DNA of 8,603 bases from Campylobacterota bacterium. Lineage in GTDB: Bacteria; Campylobacterota; Campylobacteria; Campylobacterales; Sulfurovaceae. Positions 1-5,477 of the stretch are shown one piece after another. Under the pieces are notes generated by a model. That model had not been told where the DNA came from, did not search any database, and saw only the letters and a program-made list of their open reading frames with translations. A program made the translations under genes and the position numbers. Where the stretch lies: positions 1 to 8,603 of the forward strand of contig DSAK01000163.1 of NCBI GenBank assembly GCA_011372825.1, given 5' to 3'. Each line of letters starts with the position of its first letter. The stretch's first letter is position 1.

Positions 1-1
1 T

Positions 2-211
2 CCCCATTGTGGAGCTAAAAATATTGATAGAGATATAAATGCCTCAATCAATATCAGAAACTATGGTATAGGACAACTCGATAATAGAAATACGGCAGGA
101 ACTGTCGAAATACAAGCTTGTGGAGTATCCTCTGATGGGGTTGTTGTATATAATACAGCAACTAGTTACGATATGATGAAGCAAGAAGCCCAATCGTCTA
201 AACTTGTTTAG
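2..211 (+). CDS. tnpB: TnpB (IS200/IS605 family RNA-guided endonuclease), C-terminal 69 residues, truncated by window edge
   Basis: The frame is open from the left edge to a TAG at 209-211. The visible peptide starts PHCG, then carries DRDINAS followed by INI. In TnpB/OrfB proteins this is the second zinc-knuckle half (CPxCG) followed by the RuvC-III block D-R-D-x-N-A-A/S-x-N-I, whose second Asp (codon 11 of the visible part) is a catalytic carboxylate. Base 1 is the last base of the preceding codon; a t there is compatible with TGT for the first Cys, but that codon is not complete in the window. TnpB is a nuclease programmed by the omega RNA made from the transposon's own 3' end, and it helps retain the element after TnpA-driven excision. 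The tail after the RuvC-III motif (about 50 residues, low in charge) is typical of the family. The last codons form the left arm of the right-end hairpin, as usual in these elements. Whether the upstream part is intact, and whether a tnpA is present, cannot be seen here. Confidence 0.9.
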   Translation, partial: PHCGAKNIDRDINASINIRNYGIGQLDNRNTAGTVEIQACGVSSDGVVVYNTATSYDMMKQEAQSSKLV

Positions 212-247
212 CGGTTGGGTAGTTCACTGAAAGCAATAAGAAAATCT
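100..247 (+). ncRNA. Candidate omega RNA (reRNA) 3' region with its guide, position inferred
   Basis: In characterised IS200/IS605 elements the TnpB guide RNA is transcribed from the 3' part of tnpB through the right end, and the guide is the flanking host DNA just past the transposon boundary. Here the 3' end of tnpB and the right-end hairpin (189-219) are present, so the scaffold should cover roughly the last 100-150 nt of the gene. The guide would begin at about 227/228 and run some 16-20 nt. The hairpin is visible. The start of the RNA and the exact guide length are assumed from the family and cannot be read from the sequence. Confidence 0.4.
189..227 (+). mobile_element. Right end of an IS200/IS605-type element: subterminal hairpin plus TTCAC end
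   Basis: Bases 189-219 fold into a hairpin. The arms are CCCAA-T-CG (189-196) and CTAAAC (198-203), paired with GTTTAG (206-211) and CG-G-TTGGG (212-219). There is one T bulge at 197, a possible T-G pair and a 2-nt TT loop as drawn (the closing pairs may open). Such imperfect subterminal hairpins are what Y1 transposases (TnpA) bind in IS200/IS605 elements. The hairpin is followed by TAGTTCAC (220-227), which matches the TAGTTCA/TTCAC-type right-end cleavage context common in the family. The transposon boundary is therefore inferred at about 226-227. The matching left end lies outside the window. Confidence 0.7.
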
Positions 248-324
248 TAAAGACTTTTTTGTGATAAACTATCAAATGAGTTACGTACCAACAATAATCT
301 CAATCAACATAAATAAGGATATAT

Positions 325-537
325 ATGACAAAAGAAGAAAAAAAACAACGTATTCAAGAGATCACTGGATTATACCCATGCCCAATATGCCATGGAACAG
401 GTAGTGTCTCCGTTGGCGAAAGAAAAATTGCATACGGGGAAAGTGCTGGAAGAATAGAAATGGATTTAGATATGTGTACTTCATGCGGAGGCAAAGGAAC
501 GCTGGAGGATTTGAGTTTTCTTGACAACAAAGAGTAG
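325..537 (+). CDS. Small zinc-knuckle protein with two CxxCxGxG motifs, 70 aa
   Basis: The start ATG at 325 has an AAGGA site at 315-319 with 5-nt spacing, and the stop is TAG at 535-537. The N-terminus is strongly basic/acidic (TKEEKKQR). Two motifs of the form C-x-x-C-x-G-x-G follow: C19-P-I-C22-H-G-T-G and C51-T-S-C54-G-G-K-G. This is the knuckle seen in the DnaJ zinc-binding domain. DnaJ has four such motifs and a J domain, whereas this protein has only two and no J domain. It probably binds a single zinc ion with the two knuckles packed together. There is no signal peptide or membrane segment, so it should be cytoplasmic. Small proteins with paired CxxCxGxG motifs are common in phages and plasmids, and their role is usually unknown. 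It is convergent with the 637-aa gene and stands apart from the minus-strand genes. Function is not assigned. Confidence 0.75.
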   Translation: MTKEEKKQRIQEITGLYPCPICHGTGSVSVGERKIAYGESAGRIEMDLDMCTSCGGKGTLEDLSFLDNKE

Positions 538-552
538 GCTATACTCTTTGTT
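526..552. terminator. Perfect 11-bp hairpin between convergent genes, likely bidirectional terminator
   Basis: Bases 526-536 (AACAAAGAGTA) pair perfectly with 542-552 around the 5-nt loop GGCTA. The right arm ends in a T-rich run (TTTGTTT). The stem overlaps the last codons of the + strand zinc-knuckle gene and lies about 40 nt beyond the stop of the minus-strand 637-aa gene, where a shared terminator for convergent genes would sit. The stem is A+T rich and the U-tract is short, so it may be only moderately strong. Confidence 0.6.
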
Positions 553-591
553 TCAATGGGGAGCTATTCAAATAAATAACTCACAGAATCT

Positions 592-2505
592 TTACCTTAA
601 CATTGCTGGTTTGTATTTTTTGCTAGCATTTTCTTTAGCTTGTTGTGAAATTCTTGGTCTGATACCCTTAGCGTTGCCCCCCTCTTCTGCCATCTTTCTC
701 AAGTCGAAATTAACTGAAATTTTTGTAGTAAGAACCGCAGTCTTCTCTGGCTTTTCCCCTAATCTATCGATATTCTTATCCCCAGAGATGTGTTCTTTGA
801 AGCCAGGTACTTTTCTTGACCATACCTGAATCAAATCGTCATAATGAGGCATTTGCCGAAGTTCTTCGTTGAATGCTTCATACACCCTTATCATCGACTC
901 TTCAATGGCCTCCCTATTTTTTCTTGCACGTTCTGCACCCAGTGATGTGCTCTGCCCTTGTTTGATATATTTTATTGCGACGTCCTCAAACCCATGCAGG
1001 AGTATATTATATACCGTTGATTTGTTTATCAAATCTCTATACTCATCCTCGGTGAGTGCATATTTGGGGTTTTCTTTTATCTTTTTTTCTAGTTCTTCTT
1101 TGCCAAGCTTTTTCGCTTCTCTAAAAGCTTCATGCGTTGGTAGGTCCTGTGTCGAATTTGTAAAATACGAAGTGACGTTATAGTAGGGGTTTTTCTTTTT
1201 TTCGTAATTATGTATTTCAATAGCCTTATCAACCAGTTGGGGTAAGTATTTGTATGTATCTTTGAACCATGCCCTTCTACTCAAGTCTTTCAAACATCTA
1301 ACAACATTTTCCTCCTGTTCACTTGCAAATTCTTTTAATTGCTTTTTTTGGTGTTGTATTCTTGCTTTAGCACCTATTTTAAATTCTAACTGCTCCAGGT
1401 TTCCTATATTGAGTGCTTCTGTTTTTCCATACCCATATATTAAGGTTTCTATTGCTTTAAGTGAATGTTCATTTTTTTTATCGTCAAGTGAAAATGCAAG
1501 TTCTATCAGCTTTTCTTTAACTTCTTTGTCTTGTGTAATAGAAAATATTTGCTTGGGGAATAATTTTACTAGGTTTTCTGCGTGCTTTACCATAAGGTCG
1601 CTTTCCTCTAATGTCAAATACTTAAATATGAACATGTCATTAGCTAAAAACAGCTCCCGAAAAGCACTCTCTGGTATGCTATGAGTCTTTGTTATATTGA
1701 GTGTCTTTTTCTCTAAATCCCCCCTCATATTAAAAAAACGATTGAGTAAACTTGTTGCAAAATGTTTTGAGAAACTTTTTTTCTCAACATTGTGCTCCAT
1801 GGATAAAATCTCAACAGCATCTCGAATAAATTCCTCATCATCAAAGCATTCTGGTACAGCAAGGTCAGTATAATTGTCAATAAAGGTTAAAAATTTTTCA
1901 GCTTGTTCTCTTTCTTTTTTTGTATATCTTGATCGCTCTATTGTCTTATTAAACCAAAATACTCTTGTTTTTTCATCCATTTTTTTGATGTCCTGGGAAA
2001 ATATATCGTATCCCTCTTTAAGTCTTTGGGTGGCTTCTTGGTGCTGAAAGTATCGACTCTCTTTTAGTTGCGATTCAAGCCCTTCTAGTTGATTTGAATC
2101 TGTTATTTTATCCCCCATGATATAAAATAATTCGTCTTCTCTGATTTCGATTTTTCCGCTGCCTATGCAATTCACACCATTAGCTAGAATTTGTTTAAGA
2201 AAACTAAACAGATCTGCCGTAATGTAACCCTCAGGATTTTCACTTTCTAAAATGATGATATTTTTTTTGTCTGCAAAGATAATATTCATAATCCCCGCTC
2301 TGAGATTACTCATGTCATCATATATGCCAAGTAGCTTAATGATGTCTTGTTCGATTGGTTTTACTTTGTCCTTCTCTTTTTCAACAACGAAACAGTCCAC
2401 ATTCCCAAAAAGCAACAATTTGTCATCTGTCGTGCGGTATACAATGGGTTTAAACCGATAGGAGGATATAGCATTAATTCTTTTTATTGGACTATTACTT
2501 AACAT
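592..2505 (-). CDS. Protein of unknown function, 637 aa, coupled to the upstream ankyrin gene
   Basis: I do not recognise a family. The start ATG (2503-2505) lies inside the last codons of the upstream ankyrin gene (11-nt overlap), with an AGAAG purine stretch about 5 nt before it. The stop is TAA at 592-594. No signal peptide or clear membrane segment is seen, so a cytoplasmic location is likely. Residues about 15-130 look like a mixed alpha/beta domain, with short hydrophobic strands such as KLLLFGNV, NIIILES and ELFYIMGD. From about residue 140 the protein is highly charged and mostly helical, rich in K and E, with possible coiled-coil stretches. Residues about 600-637 are a basic, disordered-looking tail containing GIRPR and ending KKYKPAMLR. 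No nuclease, NTPase or toxin signature stands out. The overlap with an ankyrin gene suggests that the two proteins work together, for example as a partner and adaptor or an effector and inhibitor; this is inference only. Confidence 0.85.
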   Translation of the reverse strand: MLSNSPIKRINAISSYRFKPIVYRTTDDKLLLFGNVDCFVVEKEKDKVKPIEQDIIKLLGIYDDMSNLRAGIMNIIFADKKNIIILESENPEGYITADLFSFLKQILANGVNCIGSGKIEIREDELFYIMGDKITDSNQLEGLESQLKESRYFQHQEATQRLKEGYDIFSQDIKKMDEKTRVFWFNKTIERSRYTKKEREQAEKFLTFIDNYTDLAVPECFDDEEFIRDAVEILSMEHNVEKKSFSKHFATSLLNRFFNMRGDLEKKTLNITKTHSIPESAFRELFLANDMFIFKYLTLEESDLMVKHAENLVKLFPKQIFSITQDKEVKEKLIELAFSLDDKKNEHSLKAIETLIYGYGKTEALNIGNLEQLEFKIGAKARIQHQKKQLKEFASEQEENVVRCLKDLSRRAWFKDTYKYLPQLVDKAIEIHNYEKKKNPYYNVTSYFTNSTQDLPTHEAFREAKKLGKEELEKKIKENPKYALTEDEYRDLINKSTVYNILLHGFEDVAIKYIKQGQSTSLGAERARKNREAIEESMIRVYEAFNEELRQMPHYDDLIQVWSRKVPGFKEHISGDKNIDRLGEKPEKTAVLTTKISVNFDLRKMAEEGGNAKGIRPRISQQAKENASKKYKPAMLR

Positions 2506-3820
2506 ATTTTCTTCTTTTCGTTTTTTCTTTTATTGCATCTTTGGCAAGATCATCGGGAATTTTTTGCATAGTGCTTTCCAATAATTTTACGGTCTCTGAA
2601 TGTTTGTTCGCTCTAGCCAATCGGAGCGGTTCATCGTCGTTTACATGGATGTTTGCCCCGTTTTCGATGAGGTATTTGACCACATCGATGTGACCGTTTC
2701 TTGAAGCCAGACGGAGGGCATAATCATCATCTGCATGGATATCTGCCCCGTTTTCGACAAGGCATTTGATTGTTTTTATGTGTCTTCCCTCTACAGCTAA
2801 ATCGAGTACATATTTTCGATATTTGCAAGCATTAATATCAGCACCATTTTTAATGAGATATTTAACTAAATCAATCTCACCACGACTTGAGGCCAATCTA
2901 AGCATTAGGTCATCATCTGCGTGGATGTCTGCACCATTTTCCACTAAATATTTGACGATGGCGGTGTGCTTTTCAAGCCCAGCCCACACGAGTGCATCAT
3001 CGTTATCCGCATGGATATCTGCCCCGTTTTTAATAAGGTATTTGACGACGTCAAGATGACCATTTTTTGCGGCTATTTTTAGTGCTTCTTCCCTCAATGC
3101 GTGTATATCCGCCCCGTTTTCGATGAGATATTTGACGACGTTAAGATGCCCGTTTTCTGCGGCATATCTAAGTGCGTAGTTGTCATCTACATGAATATCC
3201 GCCCCATTTTCTATAAGGCATTTCACGATGCCGAGATGACCATTACTTGCCGCACACCTGAGCGCATCATTATTTTCTGCATGCACATCCGCCCCGTTTT
3301 CGATGAGATATTTGACGACGTTAAGATGCCCGTTTTCTGCGGCACAACCGAGTGCATATTTTCGATATTTGCAAGCATTAATATTAGCACCGTTTTCAAC
3401 GAGGTATTTGACAATTTCAAGATACCCGTTTTCTGCGACCAAGCGGAGTGCATCGTCATTATCCGCATGGATATCTGCCCCGTTTTCTATGAGGAACTTT
3501 ACAACGTCGAGGTGCCCGCTTCCTGCGGCATATCTAAGTGCGTAGTCGTCATTTGTACGGACATCCACACCATTTTCAAGTAGGTACTTCACGACGTCAA
3601 GGTGACCACTGGTTGCCGCCCATCTAAAGGCTAGATCACCGTCTAAGTGAATATCCGCCCCGTTTTCAACGAGGTATTTGACGACGTCAAGGTGACCCCT
3701 GCTTGCAGACCAACAGAGCGCAGCATCGGCATTCGCATGAATATCTGCGCCGTTCTCAATTGCATATTTTACTGCCTCCAGGTTGTTGTTTTTGGTGGCT
3801 TCAATCAATCTTTCATTCAT
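2495..3820 (-). CDS. Ankyrin-repeat protein (441 aa, 14 repeats of the short 30-residue type)
   Basis: Almost the whole protein is ankyrin repeats. A degenerate N-terminal cap (residues 1-29) is followed by repeats with the pattern (D/N)DDALRLAA, xNGHLDVVKYL, (I/V)ENGADIHA. The repeats are 30 residues each except repeats 6 (residues 150-181) and 12 (332-363), which are 32 residues because of a CKYRKY start. A short final repeat begins at 394, and a basic tail (KEKTKRRKYVK) closes the protein. The canonical 33-residue repeat has GxTPLH, which is absent here. The form matches the 30-residue repeats of Mimivirus-like ankyrin proteins. Ankyrin stacks bind other proteins, so the function is probably scaffolding or inhibition of a partner. 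No signal peptide is present. The start ATG (3818-3820) is preceded by AAGGAA, and a leader similar to that of the other ankyrin gene lies upstream. The stop overlaps the start of the 637-aa gene by 11 nt, which points to that protein as a likely partner. Confidence 0.93.
   Translation of the reverse strand: MNERLIEATKNNNLEAVKYAIENGADIHANADAALCWSASRGHLDVVKYLVENGADIHLDGDLAFRWAATSGHLDVVKYLLENGVDVRTNDDYALRYAAGSGHLDVVKFLIENGADIHADNDDALRLVAENGYLEIVKYLVENGANINACKYRKYALGCAAENGHLNVVKYLIENGADVHAENNDALRCAASNGHLGIVKCLIENGADIHVDDNYALRYAAENGHLNVVKYLIENGADIHALREEALKIAAKNGHLDVVKYLIKNGADIHADNDDALVWAGLEKHTAIVKYLVENGADIHADDDLMLRLASSRGEIDLVKYLIKNGADINACKYRKYVLDLAVEGRHIKTIKCLVENGADIHADDDYALRLASRNGHIDVVKYLIENGANIHVNDDEPLRLARANKHSETVKLLESTMQKIPDDLAKDAIKEKTKRRKYVK
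2809..2838 (-). repeat. 30-nt identical block encoding the NACKYRKY junction (copy A; copy B at 3355-3384)
   Basis: Bases 2809-2838 equal 3355-3384, 546 bp (182 codons, six repeat units) apart. Both encode the same two-residue-longer junction of the ankyrin array, which occurs nowhere else in either ankyrin gene. Confidence 0.85.
3107..3164 (-). repeat. 58-nt direct repeat, copy A (copy B at 3287-3344)
   Basis: Bases 3107-3164 are identical to 3287-3344, a spacing of 180 bp or exactly two 30-residue units. The block encodes the AAENGHLNVVKYLIENGAD segment of repeats 8 and 6. Perfect identity at synonymous sites indicates a recent intragenic event. Confidence 0.9.
3287..3344 (-). repeat. 58-nt direct repeat, copy B
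   Basis: This is the second copy of the block at 3107-3164, in repeat 6 of the 441-aa ankyrin protein. Confidence 0.9.
3355..3384 (-). repeat. 30-nt identical block encoding the NACKYRKY junction, copy B
   Basis: This is the second copy of the block at 2809-2838, at the boundary of repeats 5 and 6. Confidence 0.85.
3675..3730 (-). repeat. 56-nt block identical between the two ankyrin genes (copy in 441-aa gene)
   Basis: The block is identical base for base to 4340-4395 in the 477-aa gene. It encodes the ADAALCWSASRGHLDVVKY segment: repeat 2 in this gene, repeat 12 in the other. The flanks diverge at once on both sides, as expected for gene conversion or unequal crossover. Confidence 0.9.
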
Positions 3821-3840
3821 TGTATTTCCTTGAACTTTCA

Positions 3841-3870
3841 GTAATTGTAGCTAAATACGTTTTTCAAAAG
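3841..3870 (-). promoter_or_regulatory. Promoter-like leader of the 441-aa ankyrin gene, shared with the other ankyrin gene
   Basis: Read on the minus strand, this stretch holds TTGAAAAA, then TTTAGCTACAATT, then the coding leader. TACAAT (3844-3849) is a fair -10 hexamer about 25-30 nt before the start codon. The TTGAAA upstream is only about 12 nt away, too close for a standard -35. The same arrangement occurs in front of the 477-aa gene (5422-5427), which supports a shared function. It could also be a duplicated operator. Confidence 0.4.
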
Positions 3871-3927
3871 AAAGAATTAAATGGGTATTTGATCTTTTAG
3901 AAATAACCTTTAATGCTTTTTAACAAT

Positions 3928-3950
3928 CCCACAAGAACTGAACTTGTGGG
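3928..3950 (-). terminator. Hairpin just after the 477-aa ankyrin gene, possible terminator
   Basis: CCCACAAG (3928-3935) pairs perfectly with CTTGTGGG (3943-3950) around a 7-nt loop. On the minus strand it starts 10 nt after the stop codon of the 477-aa gene and is followed by ATTGTTAAAA, a weak U-tract. Its position fits a terminator or attenuator between the two ankyrin genes. The short U-tract keeps confidence moderate. Confidence 0.5.
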
Positions 3951-3960
3951 CAGATGTTAG

Positions 3961-5394
3961 CTAGAGCTTTATTTTTGGAGTGTTTGTTTTGATTTTGAGA
4001 CTTTGATCATCTAAAGTAGGGGAGTTTAGTTCTTTAGCGTTTTTTTCTTTTTGCGCAGCCTCTTCTAGGAAACGTTCGATCTCTTTATGCCCCATCTCTT
4101 TGGCTATACGCAACGGTTCATCGTTGTTTGCGTTGAGGTTTGCACCGTTTTCGATGAGGTATTTGACCATTTTGGCATGTCCATTTTTTGCGGCACGCCT
4201 AAGCGGTTCATCGTCGTTTACATGGATGTCTGCGCCGTTTTCAAGGAAGTACTTAGCCATCCCCATGTATCCTTGTGATGCGGCCAAATTTAGCATTATA
4301 TCCTGTTCTCCCTCGATATTTGCCCCGTTTTCGATGAGATATTTGACGACGTCAAGGTGACCCCTGCTTGCAGACCAACAGAGCGCAGCATCGGCTTTTG
4401 CATGGATATCCGCCCCGTTTTCAATGAGGCACTTCACAACGTCAAGATGGCCATTGTATGCGGCATATCCGAGTGCAGCATCATCGACGGCATGAATATC
4501 CGCCCCATTTTTGATGAGGTACTTCACGATTTCAAGATACCCGTTTTCTGCGGCATATCTAAGAGCAAACTCGTTATCTTCATGAATATCTGCCCCGTTT
4601 TCAGCAAGGTACCTAGTCACTTCAAGTTGCCCGTGTTGTACAGATTGCTTGAACGGCTTGACGCTACCTGCATGAATATCCGCCCCGTTTTCGAGGAGGT
4701 ATTTGACAACATAAAGGTGTCCTTCTCTAGCAGCCGCCCCAAGTATGTGGTCATTTTCTACATGAATATCCGCCCCGTTTTCGAGGAGGTATTTAACCAC
4801 ATCGATGTGACCATTGATTGCTGCCCACTGGAGTGCGAAGTCATCATTTGCATGAATATTCGCCCCGTTTTCAATGAGGTACTTCACAACGTCAAGGTGA
4901 CCATTGGTTGCCGCCCAACAGAGGGGATCATCATTATCTGCATGAATATCCGCCCCGTTTTCGAGGAGGTACTTCACAACGTCAAGGTGACCATTGGTTG
5001 CCGCCCACCTGAGCACATCATTATTTTCTACATGCACATCCGCCCCGTTTTCAACGAGGTATTTGACGATTTCAAGGTGACCATTGCTTGCGGCCAATCT
5101 GAGTGCGATATCATTATCCACATGAACGTCTGCACCGTTTTCAACGAGGTATTTAACGATTTCGATATGGCCTTTTGTCGCAGCAAGTACAAGTGGCTCA
5201 TCGTCAAGCGTATGAACGTCTGCACCATTTTCTACTAAGAGTTTTGCTATTTCCAAATGCCCATTTCTTGCAGACCACGACAATATAAAATCTTTTTCAT
5301 AACTGATATCTGCTCCATCCTCAATCGCCGACTTTACTTCCTCTATGTCATTATCTAAAACGCCTTTTATATATTTCTTTGTAGCTGTTTTCAT
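3961..5394 (-). CDS. Ankyrin-repeat protein (477 aa, 15 repeats of the short 30-residue type)
   Basis: Residues 1-32 form a degenerate cap. Thirteen repeats of exactly 30 residues follow (33-422), then a partial last repeat and a 35-residue charged, disordered-looking tail ending KIKTNTPKIKL. The repeats follow the pattern DNDxALRxAA, xNGHLDVVKYL, (I/L/V)ENGADIHA and lack the GxTPLH of canonical 33-residue ankyrin units. The repeat at about residues 243-272 (GSVKPFKQSVQHGQLEV) is the most divergent and may mark a kink or a specialised face. No signal peptide or membrane segment is present, so a cytoplasmic binding scaffold is likely. The start ATG (5392-5394) follows an excellent AAGGAGG with 4-nt spacing, stronger than the site of its paralogue. 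It lies 83 nt after the 78-aa gene and 140 nt before the second ankyrin gene. Its partner is unknown. Confidence 0.93.
   Translation of the reverse strand: MKTATKKYIKGVLDNDIEEVKSAIEDGADISYEKDFILSWSARNGHLEIAKLLVENGADVHTLDDEPLVLAATKGHIEIVKYLVENGADVHVDNDIALRLAASNGHLEIVKYLVENGADVHVENNDVLRWAATNGHLDVVKYLLENGADIHADNDDPLCWAATNGHLDVVKYLIENGANIHANDDFALQWAAINGHIDVVKYLLENGADIHVENDHILGAAAREGHLYVVKYLLENGADIHAGSVKPFKQSVQHGQLEVTRYLAENGADIHEDNEFALRYAAENGYLEIVKYLIKNGADIHAVDDAALGYAAYNGHLDVVKCLIENGADIHAKADAALCWSASRGHLDVVKYLIENGANIEGEQDIMLNLAASQGYMGMAKYFLENGADIHVNDDEPLRRAAKNGHAKMVKYLIENGANLNANNDEPLRIAKEMGHKEIERFLEEAAQKEKNAKELNSPTLDDQSLKIKTNTPKIKL
4340..4395 (-). repeat. 56-nt block identical between the two ankyrin genes (copy in 477-aa gene)
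   Basis: This is the partner of 3675-3730, with the same reading frame and the same position within the repeat unit, 665 bp away. Confidence 0.9.
4876..4917 (-). repeat. 42-nt direct repeat, copy A (copy B at 4966-5007)
   Basis: The two copies are identical at one unit's spacing (90 bp) and encode the WAATNGHLDVVKYL segment of repeats 6 and 5. This marks the most recently duplicated or converted units of the 477-aa gene. Confidence 0.88.
4966..5007 (-). repeat. 42-nt direct repeat, copy B
   Basis: This is the second copy of the block at 4876-4917. Confidence 0.88.
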
Positions 5395-5445
5395 TATACC
5401 TCCTTAAACTTTTAGTAAGCAATTGTAGCTAATTGTGTTTTCAAA
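5395..5445 (-). promoter_or_regulatory. Leader of the 477-aa ankyrin gene: promoter-like block plus strong ribosome-binding site
   Basis: On the minus strand, TTTTGAAAAC is followed by TTAGCTACAATT (TACAAT at 5422-5427), then AAGTTTAAGGAGG (Shine-Dalgarno at about 5399-5405) and the start codon. The TTAGCTACAATT core and the following AAAGTTyAAGGA match the leader of the 441-aa gene. The two genes were therefore duplicated with their control region, or that region is under selection. Confidence 0.5.
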
Positions 5446-5477
5446 AAGCAGAAAAAAGTGGAATGTAGTTTTGGCAG

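Larger units (their letters stand above)
2600..3790 (-). repeat. Tandem 90-bp units encoding ankyrin repeats (with two 96-bp variants)
   Basis: The coding DNA repeats with a 90-bp period, broken twice by 96-bp units that encode the CKYRKY variants. Some units are far more alike at DNA level than the protein would require, including blocks with identical synonymous choices. This indicates recent duplication or conversion. Confidence 0.9.
4080..5330 (-). repeat. Tandem 90-bp units encoding ankyrin repeats
   Basis: The period is strictly 90 bp with no length variants. Adjacent units share long exact matches, for example 4671-4704 with 4761-4794 and 4876-4917 with 4966-5007, each 90 bp apart. 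Confidence 0.9.

Noticed and set aside
245..270. Possible terminator at AAATCTTAAAGACTTTTTT after the transposon end
   Set aside because: The TCTT/AAGA arms leave only a 1-nt loop, so no stable hairpin can form; the T-run alone is not enough.
325..537. Annotation as DnaJ or a DnaJ fragment
   Set aside because: Only two of four zinc motifs are present and there is no J domain. The gene has its own start, ribosome-binding site and stop, so it is a separate small protein.
521..829. + strand open frame of 102 codons near the end of the 637-aa gene
   Set aside because: It overlaps the terminator hairpin and the 3' end of a well-supported minus-strand gene, has no clear ribosome-binding site, and its composition looks like antisense.
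3101..3583. + strand open frame (160 codons) opposite the 441-aa ankyrin gene
   Set aside because: This is the same antisense effect of the repeats; the real coding pattern is on the minus strand.
4357..5238. Long + strand open frame (293 codons) opposite the 477-aa ankyrin gene
   Set aside because: It is the antisense of regularly repeated ankyrin codons. Periodic 90-bp DNA keeps the opposite frame open, and its translation repeats the same antisense phrase (NIRPVFEEV) with no ribosome-binding site.
2600..5330. Regularly spaced repeats resembling a CRISPR array
   Set aside because: The 90-bp period is fully coding, with repeat and 'spacer' both conserved as ankyrin units. There are no short identical repeats with unique spacers.
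2495..5394. Window being giant-virus DNA because of the Mimivirus-like ankyrin repeats
   Set aside because: Strong Shine-Dalgarno sites, ATGA-coupled genes, a Sec signal peptide on a VirB1-like hydrolase and an operon layout all indicate a bacterium.
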